Shown here in pieces: positions 1 through 8,123 of a stretch of DNA of 11,031 nucleotides. Origin of the DNA: Euperipatoides rowelli (taxonomy: Eukaryota; Onychophora; Udeonychophora; Euonychophora; Peripatopsidae); NCBI GenBank assembly GCA_003024985.2, contig PXIH01S0007898.1; one strand, written 5' to 3'. The notes under the pieces were generated by a model. The model saw only the letters and a program-made list of their open reading frames with translations. It ran no database searches and was not told the origin of the DNA. A program made the translations under genes and the position numbers. The first letter of the stretch is position 1; the number at the start of each line of letters is the position of its first letter.

Positions 1-492
1 TTTTAAATATCTAAAGTTGTTTTTTGGTGATAGTATACCTTTAAATTAATGATGTCTCCTTCTGATAACATCATAGGTGTTTTTTTTTTTACTTTTTTTG
101 TTGTTTTGTTTTTTCTGAGCCAGAGTAAATCATCCCAAATGTTATTTTAAATTACTAGTTTAAAATAACTAATAATTAAAAATAATGTGAATATTTATTA
201 TATTGTACAAATTTAACAAATAATATCTAAAAAATATTGTGATGGTAAATAAAATAATAATTGCCCTGTGTTTATTACAGTTCTAATATCTACATTATAT
301 GAACCTAATTTCAAATTTATAATTAAAAAATTAAAAATATTTCAAATTTACATGTATGGTAGCACAATTTGTGTCCCAAAAATGTTGAGATTTTTATTCC
401 TTAATGCATATGGTAAATACCATTGTAGTATATTTTAGAATTTTACATTTTATTGTAGGTAGTTTTTGTATAGAATTTTTTTCTTTTTGCAG
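1..492 (+). other. 3' part of a teneurin intron
   Basis: This A+T-rich stretch has no coding signature. It contains T-rich runs near 79-115 and ends in a polypyrimidine tract and AG directly before the exon. Its upstream end lies outside the window. I see no transposon motif in it. The intron call rests on the splice acceptor at its right end and on the exon following it. Confidence 0.75.
473..492 (+). promoter_or_regulatory. splice acceptor (polypyrimidine tract + AG)
   Basis: A T-rich tract with one C runs into GCAG at 489-492, a good metazoan 3' splice site. The reading frame that becomes teneurin-like begins immediately after it, with two bases (GT) completing a codon split by the intron (phase 1 intron). 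The ORF could be read a little further upstream, but the teneurin-like cysteine pattern starts only here. Confidence 0.85.
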
Positions 493-687
493 GTGTATGT
501 CCTGAATTGTGTAATGGAAATGGTATTTATTCTAAAGGAATTTGTGTTTGTAATGAAGGCTGGAAAGGTCCAGAATGCAGCATTCCTGATGATATATGTG
601 ATGTGCCAAACTGTAATGACCATGGCCAGTGTGTCAATGGTGTGTGCCTGTGTCATCCTGAATTTAGAGGAATACACTGTCAAGAAG
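493..687 (+). CDS. teneurin exon: EGF-like repeats 2 and 3 (partial gene)
   Basis: One internal exon of 195 bp (65 codons, phase 1 at both ends) of a teneurin (Ten-m/Odz family), a type II single-pass cell-surface protein in cell adhesion and synaptic partner matching. The first repeat begins VCPELCNGNG at 495 and contains GWKGPEC; the second runs from CDVPNC to GIHC with six cysteines in EGF spacing. The first repeat has only five cysteines: a tyrosine (codon 528-530, in NGIYSKG) stands where the third cysteine would be. Known from the family: EGF repeats 2 and 5 each lack one cysteine, and the leftover cysteine links two teneurins side by side. This exon therefore fits repeats 2-3. No stop or frameshift is present, so it looks functional. 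I cannot tell Ten-m from Ten-a orthology from this piece. Two overlapping open frames over the same bases are shadows. Confidence 0.9.
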
Positions 688-693
688 GTAATT
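688..693 (+). promoter_or_regulatory. splice donor
   Basis: The exon ends AAG and the intron begins GTAATT, a good match to the metazoan 5' splice site (MAG|GTRAGT). Choosing this donor makes the exon symmetrical (phase 1-1), the usual arrangement for EGF-module exons. Reading through reaches a stop within a few codons. Confidence 0.85.
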
Positions 694-2373
694 AAAATAT
701 AATTAGTTTTATTTACTGCTATATAAAAAAAAATAAACTTTTATGTAGTTATTGCTGAAAAATACAAGAAAATATTTTGCTTATTATAAACATTCAGTTT
801 TAACCTGCCCTATATTTCTATCATAAACTGAATGCAATAATACAAAGATAATATTGTATTAGCATTATCAGTTTTGTAGTTGATTTAAATACTAACCTAA
901 AGAGTAACATAGTAGTGTTTTGAAAAAACATCCTAATGAATATTATTCATTAATTGCAATACATTTTTGTATACTATTGATCACTGTGAAAAAATAATAA
1001 TACTGGTACAGTATTAAGAATTGCTAGTTAGGCACTATTAGAGTGAAAGTTATAATATTATGTACAAACTATGACCTCTACTCAGATAATGTAACACTAT
1101 AGCAATGATTAAAAATGAACAATATTGGCAAATACTATTTATAAATGGCAATAAAGAACCTTAACATTTAAATAAGTTAGCAGAATTACAAACACAAGAT
1201 CTAATGAGCTGTGAAAACATCACAAACATTATATCAAAAACAAAACATAAAAATATGATCAACTAAAACAAGGTGAAAACTAATTATTATATACTTTGTA
1301 TTACCTTTTTAATCTTTGAAAATTTTAATCAAGCAGATTAAAATGATCAAATATCACCAGATTGTTTACATTTTCAATTAACTTTAGAAATCTCAATGGT
1401 TCTTCCTTTCATTCAGAGCTGCTCAGGATATCAAAACAATTCAACTAACTAAAATCCCCACAAGAACATACAGATTGAATTGAAAGCTTTCTCAATATTC
1501 TATTAGAATAGGAATACTGAATGTTCATTAGCGAACTTCTTAATCCAAACTTCACATATTTTTGCAATCATTAGCTCATTCCTGGAATGATAGTTGTGGG
1601 TTTTTTTTTTCAGTATAATGTGACAGTTATTAAAAACGTCTAAAATTTGATTTGATTGTTAATGATGATTAAAATATAAACAGACTATTTCTTCATTTCT
1701 TATGCTACTCCTTCTAAATAAATTTTACAAGGACACATATAGACTGCTACATTGCCTTCTGAGAGATGACAAAAATAATCATAGCAGTTATGTGTTTCAA
1801 GATAATTCAGAGATGTTTCTTTTGCTTTGTTTTATATTATAATTTCTTTAAATTAAATAACATTTATAATATCCTTTCAATTGATTTCTATGTAGACCTT
1901 TGCACATAGCCTACTCAAGCATTAGCCTACTACTGCAAAGCTCAGCATAAACAATATCTCTACTGTCTGTCTTACTTTTTTCTGTAAACGCATATTTAAT
2001 TAAAATTTCACTTTAGTTTTATTTCTTAAGTCTTACTACTAAAAATCTCCCCTTTCCGTTATAGTTTTGCAATACTACTGAATGTAGTGACTTGATGGTT
2101 GGATGAGAGATCATGTCCAAGACAATATAAATGTTATATCTAAATTTATTAAATGTATGTCACCTATTTTAGACATCAGTCAAATTGATTATATTATGCT
2201 GTTGATGTGGCTAAAACTTTTCTATGAATGCTTTAATGAAGTGATTAAGTTTTATTATGATTGGCTTTAAAGAAAGGAGTACAATCGCTCAACTATACAG
2301 CCTATCATTTATGTCAAAGCATAATGATAAATATCAAACAAACTAAACTTTTTTAGCAACAAGGAAGTGTAGA
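688..2373 (+). other. intron, no gene seen
   Basis: About 1.7 kb of A+T-rich sequence with frequent stops in all frames. I found no protein motif, no RNA gene and no clear terminal repeats. Short A or T runs occur (for example 1600-1611). No exon with teneurin-like cysteine spacing was found here. Confidence 0.6.
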
Positions 2374-2397
2374 AATAATAATAATAATAATAATAAT
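2374..2397. repeat. (AAT)n microsatellite
   Basis: Eight trinucleotide units of AAT in a row. Such a tract can be a retroelement 3' tail, but no element could be recognised to its left. An ambiguous base (n) lies nearby at 2469. Confidence 0.9.
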
Positions 2398-3460
2398 GAA
2401 ATCCACAAATACTCTAGAAAACTGCATACAGGTTAAATTAATTTATTTGACACAGAGAATAACAACAANTTTGAGGATTTTGAAAATGTTATTGTTATGC
2501 GCCTTACTATTACTAAGTAAATTTTTTTCAAATTTTAATCTAGCCGAAAATATTAATTTGTTTGCCTGGTTACGGATTTTCTTGTATGAATTATATGTTA
2601 TTTTTTATTTATTTACTGTACAATATGGCAGAAAAAGAAATATCAATAGCTAGCACTTGCTTTCTAAACTAAATGTACGATGCTATAGAAAATGAATAGT
2701 TCCGGATTGGATTGTAAGCAATGGCTTTCGGCAAGACTTTTTTAAAGACTAGTGGATGAATTGTGAAACAACAGGTTAATCTGAAATGGGTGATTCTTTC
2801 TCAATGTTTTTTATTTAATCTCAAACGTCCTATTATTTCTCAAATAAAAAAATGAAAATTCTTTCCACTCAATCAAATATTTTCAATTAAATTGTATTAT
2901 TTTTTTATTCAAATTTTATCTTCTTTAAGCAAAACAAAAAAAAAAATCCCTTACTTTCTAAATCTCCCATATATGGAGTAACAAAAAGTGAAAAGACACC
3001 ACGATGGAATGTCCGTCGAAGTAATTCAATCCCGAATGTATAATCTGGCCACAAGATTGCATGAATTATAATAGAATTACTGATAAGAAACAAGAATACC
3101 ATTTTAAGAAAATCGACGAAATCAACACTGACCTAAAAAGTAAAATAGAAAGAAAAAATTTAGTTTTATTTTTATTAATCAATAATAATACTTCTAGTAT
3201 GGTCCGAATGAAATTCAATCTTAATTTCTTAAAATATGATCAATAAATCTTTATAATGTTTTAAAAATAAATTTTTTAATATTTTTTTTCCGCACTGTGT
3301 AGGCTATATTTTCAATATTATTGTTTATCAGTAAATTGGCAGACTGCACAGGTTAATTAAACAGGCTACTGTTATTTAAAATCCAAAATGTCAAACCCTC
3401 CTTGTCTCTTTTTAATGAATAAAATTGGATTGCAAATTAGTAGTAGATAATAAATGATGG
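2398..3460 (+). other. intron, no gene seen
   Basis: A+T-rich intronic sequence. Short open frames at 2396-2653 (+) and 2905-3102 (-) translate to low-complexity or unrecognised peptides with no family motif, so I do not call them genes. One base is unresolved at 2469. I found no terminal inverted repeats. Confidence 0.5.
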
Positions 3461-3659
3461 TTCTAGCCCACTTCAAAACGAGGCTTACTTCCGGTCTAGG
3501 TTCTAGCTCACCTTCCCATAATGCAAAGATGATAGGAGTGACATCACTCTGAATTCTGGCCCACATTTCCCATAATGCAAGATGGTGGAAGTGACATCAC
3601 TCTGAATTCTGGCCCACATTACCCATAATGTAAAATATTCAAGATGGCCGACTTCCAGT
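3461..3659. repeat. 53-bp tandem repeat array
   Basis: Units start TTCTAGCTCA at 3501, TTCTGGCCCA at 3554 and TTCTGGCCCA at 3607, exactly 53 bp apart. Each contains CCCATAATG, and the first two share GTGACATCACTCTGAA. The third unit diverges after about 30 bp. A partial unit starting TTCTAGCCCA at 3461 may be an older copy. The array is richer in G+C than its surroundings. Its origin is unknown; it may be part of a decayed transposon or a small satellite. Confidence 0.8.
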
Positions 3660-3935
3660 TTTTCAAAATGTTTAAAAAGTTGAAAAATTTTAAATTTATT
3701 CTGATTACGTTGTAAAGTGATTTTTGTGATGTCCTAAGGGTATACAATATGTTTATGAAAAGACAAGTTCATAACTTTAAAGGGGTGGCCGCTATAGCTC
3801 CTGAAAAATTTGAAATTTTAAAAAATGAGCCAATCAACTTGTAATTTAATAGGTAGGCAAAGATAGATATTTAAATTATGTAAATGAAATTAGAACCTCC
3901 TAAGTTATGAAATGTGGCTGCTATGAATATTACAA
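3641..3935. repeat. diverged tandem repeat, about 121-141 bp unit
   Basis: TGGCCG or TGGCTG recurs at 3645, 3786 and 3915. After the first two occurrences a block starting TGAAAAATTT follows (3681 and 3802, 121 bp apart), then loosely similar A+T-rich sequence ending in an AAGTT(C/A)AT-like block. This suggests two to three old copies that have drifted apart. It overlaps the end of the 53-bp array, so the two may be parts of one composite repeat. Similarity was judged by eye only. Confidence 0.45.
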
Positions 3936-5187
3936 TATTTTAAATTATGCCTCAACCATAACGTTCGTAAGACTATTAAGTTTTAATATATTCATAAGAT
4001 CTCATAACTGATTTAATATTCGGAATCAGGTACTTCATTTAATCAGAGTATAGGATTACATAAAAATCGGAACAGTAGAAATTAATTTATAGATCCCAAT
4101 AGAAGAAAATAAACTGCACCGAATGAGCGCACTCTATTATTATGCGGATCGTAACACATCCAATCAATTTTTTATTCATTTTAAGTATATTCTTATGTAA
4201 TGTGAATCCATACTAGGATACATTATACCAATATTAAGGAAGGCATATAAGTTACAGAGTGACAGAACTACTAGGAGTTGTGATATAAGAGATAATAGAT
4301 GGCTTTTTAATCAAACAAAACTCAACGATAATTGTCACTTATTGAATCCTGTTTCTAGGCACTTCTGCTATACACCCACGTTTTAGAACGAGAGTTTTTC
4401 GTGTATTAATGGCGAAATCTTCAGCGAGATATTTTAAAATCATTTTACACACATTCAAACGTCTATTTTAAGTTTTTAGACTATCATTAAATTTAATTCA
4501 AAGCCATAGTTTGTTTTACTAAGGATTGATTAATTGGTGATATAACTTAACAGAGAGATTGGATTAGTAATAAATGTACTATAACACTTGCCAGATTATC
4601 GTTAGCGTGGACTCCGATGTTAACAAAGAATTTTTACATACTCGGTAATGTTGTAGCACTTAGTCTAGTTAGTAAGTTATTATTAATCCTTCATATACTA
4701 AAAATAAATCATAAAGACATTATATTATAGTTAGAATCAAAAGTAAATATTTTTTTTATCTACTTACGATTTATATTAAAAGCTATAGAAAAAATGTATA
4801 CAGTAGCTATATTAGGGGGGGGGGGATTTTCATTACCACCAAGGTCATATATTTAAAAAAAAAAATTCTAGTCTTTATATTCAATAAGCTTAATAGGGTA
4901 ATAATAATAATAAATGATAATAATAAAAACAGCAAGACATTCATCAATAATAACCTGTTAGATATTATGGTCAATTAAAATAGCTTTCATGTATAGAAAA
5001 TTACAAACGGTTACATGCTCAAAAGTATCAAATTAATCTATGTATAAGTTTAAAAATAAATCCATTGTTTACACAAGCCAAGCATTTTTTCCCCTTTTAA
5101 ATAAATCATAAAGCAAATCTTGGTTATTTTAAGGTGAGCACAAATTGGAGATAAATTCTCTGACCATTAGATGAATTTGACACCTAC
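3936..5187 (+). other. intron, no gene seen
   Basis: Intronic sequence without recognisable coding or element motifs. It holds a run of eleven G (4815-4825), an A-run near 4855-4865 and an impure AAT repeat (4899-4926). The stretch 3960-4660 is slightly less A+T-rich and contains several CpGs, unlike most of the window, but I cannot assign it to any family. Confidence 0.5.
4899..4926. repeat. impure (TAA)n microsatellite
   Basis: TAA units run from 4899 to about 4913, are interrupted by ATGA, then resume to 4926. It has no recognisable retroelement next to it. Confidence 0.7.
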
Positions 5188-5192
5188 GATAA

Positions 5193-5225
5193 TTCTCTAG
5201 TGTATGTCATACATTCACTAGAGAA
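5193..5225. repeat. 33-bp imperfect palindrome (hairpin)
   Basis: TTCTCTAGTG at 5193-5202 is the exact reverse complement of CACTAGAGAA at 5216-5225. Between them GTATG (5202-5206) and CATAC (5208-5212) can pair as an inner stem. The structure ends 15 bp before the target-site duplication of the copia insertion. No protein site is implied; it may be chance, a DNA-transposon footprint, or an insertion-prone structure. Confidence 0.75.
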
Positions 5226-5240
5226 AACTGACATGAATGA

Positions 5241-5245
5241 TAATT
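5241..5245. repeat. target-site duplication, left copy (TAATT)
   Basis: TAATT immediately precedes the TG of the 5' LTR and matches 10322-10326 exactly. It fixes the outer boundary of the copia insertion. Confidence 0.85.
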
Positions 5246-5707
5246 TGTTGAATTAAGAGTGGTAAATCAGTCTATTGGTATATTCTGGTTATGAGGTTTT
5301 ATTTAGATTTTATAAATATTTTCTACTAATTTTATGTGTCATATTTCTATTGGAAAATTTAAATATTATACTTACTGAATGAATACAAAACTTACCAGGT
5401 GAATGAATATTTTTTTTATTTAACCTATGACTTCCTGTTTAATATATGATGGGAAGGCTTCAGTTGTTTTTACAAGTTAGTGTGGATTGCCATATTGTTT
5501 TTTGTTCTTTTTATCATTATAACTGCAATGTGTGTCACATTTATTGTATAGTTGTTGGATATGATATTAAATTGAAAATTTGTCTTCAACTTGACGTGTT
5601 TGAAATGTTTATCTATAAATATATTTGCCTTATTTAGTGCAAATAATTCATCAGATTACCATTTTGGTGTTGCTGTTTAACTTGGAGTAATTTACTAAAA
5701 TTTACCA
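5246..5707 (+). repeat. copia 5' LTR (462 bp)
   Basis: Begins TGTTGAATTA and ends TTACCA. It aligns along its whole length with 9879-10321. Differences are about 35 substitutions (many transitions), a few single-base indels, and about 21 extra bases here near 5639-5663. TATAAATA-like motifs at 5311 and 5614 are kept in both LTRs and either could serve the promoter; I cannot place the transcription start. A 63-codon open frame inside the LTR (5446-5637) is incidental, because the LTR copy at the other end has changes incompatible with conserved coding. Confidence 0.9.
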
Positions 5708-5722
5708 GATTATGAGACTGAA
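5708..5722 (+). other. candidate primer binding site
   Basis: GATTATGAGAC lies directly after the LTR's terminal CA, where minus-strand synthesis is primed. It resembles the sequence at this place in insect copia elements (beginning GGTTATGGGC, complementary to an internal part of initiator tRNA-Met), with several G-to-A differences. The comparison sequence is from general knowledge and the match is partial, so the primer identity is uncertain. Confidence 0.4.
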
Positions 5723-6133
5723 CTGATTGTTTATTGCTTTGAATATAGTTTTCACAATATATCAAGTACTATGGAGCAAAATGGATAATGACAGAAATGG
5801 ATCAACACATGTACTAGAATATAAGCCAGTCAATTGATGGTATATTTAATAATCCTGAAGGTAAGCAAGTCAAAGTATTTTTGGAATGGCACATGACAAT
5901 AGGGGAGATCACAAAACTACCGGTAGAGAATGTTTGGATCAATCCAAATAACCACTCTAAATATTTGTCTATTCAGAGACAACTGGAAAAAGGTTTTCAA
6001 ATCAGATATCAGGTAATAAGTGCATGGTACATCATCAAGGAATGCTTGTTCAAGACATTGTGATGAGACAAGAACTATACATAATCAACACAGGTATAGA
6101 AGACTTGAATCTTAGAAAAAATACAAAAGCTAA
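5708..6133 (+). other. copia internal remnant, unassigned
   Basis: This segment lies between the 5' LTR and the first recognisable RT sequence, where gag, protease and integrase would be (normally over 2 kb). The longest open stretch (5881-6063) translates to an unrecognised peptide. I see no zinc-knuckle (CX2CX4HX4C), no protease DSG/DTG motif and no integrase HHCC/DDE pattern. It is therefore either a rearranged leader plus linker or an unrelated fragment; the deletion of gag-PR-IN is inferred from its short length. Confidence 0.5.
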
Positions 6134-6737
6134 ATCAGAACACTTCCTAAAATCAATACTGAACACATATATGAAAGTGATTTACATCATATAACTAGAG
6201 AACCAGAAGACTTTGATGACCTAAAACATTTGAGTACAAAAGAACAGGAACTTTGAAATATTGCAATGAAAGAAGAGTTGCATTATTTAACAGAGAATAA
6301 TGTTTTGAAAGAAGAATTACATGACCAAGGGGAGATGGTCATAGGGTCTAGATGGACATTTAGTATTAAATGTGATGAAAACAAAATAAGCCATATAAGG
6401 GCTAGACTGGTAGAAAAAAGATGTGACCAAAGAGATGGCATTGATTGTGCGAAAACTTTTGCTTTTGTGGTCACCCAACAAATTATTAAAATATTAGTTA
6501 CAATAGAAGGGAAAACTTAAAATTAAGACACTGGGACATTGCCTTTGCATTTCATATGGTGAATTAGATCATAAACTGTATAGCCTATGAAGGAACCCGG
6601 CAAGCATGAAAGAAGGGGAGAAAAATTATACCTATTGCAGAAGGTATGTAAGGCTTAAAGCAGGCTGCTAGATCCTGGAACCTTTGTATTGATAAATCAT
6701 TATAGAGGCAGGTTACATTAACAACTTAGTTGATCCA
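6134..6737 (+). pseudogene. copia reverse transcriptase, N-terminal half (broken)
   Basis: From 6134 the frame reads a linker then the start of copia RT: EPEDFDD, NIAMKEELHYLTENN, GSRWTFSIKCDE, IRARLVEK, DGIDCAKTFAFVV, all in the order of family motifs (AM..E...L..N, W.F.IK.DE, ARLVAKG, GIDY.ETFAPVV). An in-frame TGA at 6254-6256 replaces the usual Trp before N.AM, and the frame stops at 6520. It continues in other frames: DIAFAF at 6535 holds the motif A aspartate (DV.TAFL in relatives), YGELDHKLY at 6555, MKEPGKHE at 6587, GLKQAARSWN at 6652, and AGYINNLVDP ending at 6737, where the LINE insert begins. At least four frame changes and several stops are seen, so no enzyme can be made. Confidence 0.88.
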
Positions 6738-6755
6738 TTTTATTTATTTATTTAA
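6738..6755 (-). repeat. LINE 3' tail, (TAAA)n
   Basis: On the minus strand the insert ends with TAAATAAATAAATAAAA-type repeats just before copia sequence. CR1/L2-like LINEs end in short tandem repeats rather than a long poly(A), which supports both orientation and family. Confidence 0.75.
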
Positions 6756-6771
6756 TCATCTATACAAGCTT

Positions 6772-6783
6772 AAGCCGAAGCTT
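6772..6783 (-). ncRNA. LINE 3' UTR hairpin with UUCG loop
   Basis: On the minus strand AAGC-TTCG-GCTT forms a four-pair stem closed as C(UUCG)G, one of the most stable RNA tetraloops. It sits about 20-30 bases before the TAAA tail. In L2-type LINEs a stem-loop at this place is recognised by the element's RT. That it has this role here is inference from position and shape. Confidence 0.55.
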
Positions 6784-6928
6784 ATACAGGGTTAGCATAA
6801 TAAACATTTGAACAGGTACAAATACAACAAACAATGTTCAAACACAAGGGAAAAAACAAAGGAAAAAATACAAAAACATGTATTCGAAACTACACAAAAA
6901 GAACAAACAAAAGGAAGATAAATGGTCA

Positions 6929-7950
6929 TTATACTTCTCCAGAGAATCTAATGTACTCTACAACACCCTTTTTAAAGCCTGACAATCCAGATTCAAACAA
7001 CCCAGATGGAAAGGTGTTACAAAGCTTAATGTTACTCTCAGAATAGAATTAGAAAAAAGTTTGTTTCTAGCCAAGAGGGACTTTATACAAAACCTATGTC
7101 TTCTATGACTGGGTCTGTTGTTGATTATATAGTAATTATTCACATTATGTTTTACAACAAGTTCTTTATACATGAACAATAGGTCATTTACATTGAATCT
7201 CAGACTAGATTTGATGGGTTTAACTCTTTTTAATCTCTCACTATAAGACATATGTTTACAGCAAATACAGCCTTTTGGTCATTCTTCTAAAAGTGGGATC
7301 CAATTTTTTTTAATATCCCTTTCATAATAAATCCCCACAATTGACCCATAATCTAAAACGGGTTGAATATAGTAAGGATAAAAAATGTTAAAAAATCTAG
7401 AATCTAAGGATATTATATTTTTTGAATAGCCAAAAATTTTCTTGATTTTGGAGCCAATTTGCACCAAGTGATTGGTAAAAATCTAGATTTTTTTGGAGCA
7501 CAAAACCTAGGTCATTTAAAGTCATGTTATCAATACTGTATTTAAAGCCTAGATTTAATCTACCAAAATGCATAATTTTAGACTTTTCCTTATTCACCAC
7601 CAAACACAGGTAAGAACATTTAGTGATTATTTCATTAATAAGGCATTGAAAACATCAGCGTGGGTCTTAGACTTGATAGGCATGAAGCTCTTTATGTCAT
7701 CAGAACAGCCAATAAAATTATGGGCATAGGCAATAGCCAGGTCATAAATGTACAAATTAAACAAAAAGGGGCCCAAGACACATCTCTGCGGGATACTGTT
7801 ATTAACTGGAAATTCATTTGACAGATTAACATTACATTTGACAGATATGGGTCTGTCAAATAGGAAAAAAGATAGGATATTTATTATGTATGAAGGAAAT
7901 TTTAAGCTTGAAAGTTTATTTAAGAGAATTTCATGAGATACTGTCTCATA
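6929..7950 (-). pseudogene. non-LTR retrotransposon ORF2 (reverse transcriptase C-terminal part), broken
   Basis: On the minus strand the order of motifs is: ETVSHEILLNKL (from 7947), RPISVKCNVNLSNEF, IPQRCVLGP (S/IPQGSVLGP in relatives), YIYDLA, GCSDDIKSF at about 7707-7684 (the F/YADD active site, with the first two residues changed but both Asp kept), VNKEKSKIMHFGRLN, DLGFVLQKNLDF, YPYYIQPVLDYGSIV, MSYSERLKRVKP, LFSNSIL, then NTFPSGLFESG and a C-terminal FKKGVVEYIRFSGEV before a TAA at 6931-6929. At least five frame changes and an in-frame stop after LGPFFV separate these pieces. Upstream RT motifs and the endonuclease are missing, so it starts inside the RT. It encodes nothing functional. 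The + strand ORFs here are shadows. Confidence 0.85.
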
Positions 7951-8123
7951 TGCTTATACATGCGAAATGATAGTGGAAGTACAGCTATATACTAATTCAT
8001 GTAGATAATATGTTGATGGCAAATAAGTCATTAGAAAAAATACAGACAGTATTTGAAAAACTAACACAACAATGTAAAATTAAGGACTTAGGTGATGCAA
8101 GACGATACTTAACATTATTTTAA
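7951..8123 (+). pseudogene. copia reverse transcriptase, active-site segment (broken)
   Basis: Copia coding resumes right after the LINE: LYMRNDSGSTAIY from 7954, then after a frame change ILIHVDNMLMANKSLEKIQ (7989 on) and KDLGDARRYLTLF to a TAA at 8121. HVDN at 7998-8009 stands where copia has the catalytic YVDD; the second catalytic Asp is Asn, so activity would be lost even without the frame breaks. KDLGDARRYL matches the conserved KDLGE..YFLG block that follows the active site in copia RTs. Confidence 0.87.

Larger units (their letters stand above)
6738..7950 (-). mobile_element. 5'-truncated LINE (CR1/L2/Jockey-like) nested in copia RT
   Basis: Read on the minus strand, this 1.2-kb insert holds the second half of a non-LTR RT, the C-terminal region, a stop, a 3' UTR of about 190 bp, a hairpin, and a tail made of TAAA repeats (6738-6755). 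Its ends are set by the copia protein: copia reads ..LVDP up to 6737 and resumes with C-L-Y-M at 7951, so the insert lies cleanly between two codons. No convincing target duplication is visible, at most 2-4 bases. The 5' end is cut within the RT, typical of incomplete target-primed reverse transcription. The exact clade is not resolved. Confidence 0.85.

Noticed and set aside
450-683. Minus-strand 77-codon frame
   Set aside because: Antisense shadow of the exon plus intron; the translation has no recognisable motif.
466-702. 78-codon + strand frame over the teneurin exon
   Set aside because: It is out of frame with the EGF pattern, runs through the splice acceptor from intronic sequence, and shows no domain. 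The teneurin frame explains the bases.
2396-2653. 85-codon + frame with hydrophobic residues
   Set aside because: A+T-driven composition, starts in an AAT repeat and contains an unresolved base; no family resemblance.
2905-3102. 65-codon minus-strand frame
   Set aside because: No recognisable motif and no splice or promoter context; length is expected by chance.
3960-4660. Less A+T-rich stretch with CpGs, considered as an exon or organelle insertion
   Set aside because: No sustained open frame, no splice pair and no recognisable mitochondrial or rRNA/tRNA sequence.
4815-4825. Run of eleven G as a G-quadruplex or assembly join
   Set aside because: A single homopolymer run cannot be interpreted; it may be a sequencing artefact, with no supporting structure.
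5446-5637. 63-codon + frame in the 5' LTR
   Set aside because: LTRs are non-coding here and the 3' LTR copy does not preserve the frame.
6834-7046. 70-codon + frame
   Set aside because: Lies antisense to the LINE ORF2 C-terminus and 3' UTR, which are supported by motifs.
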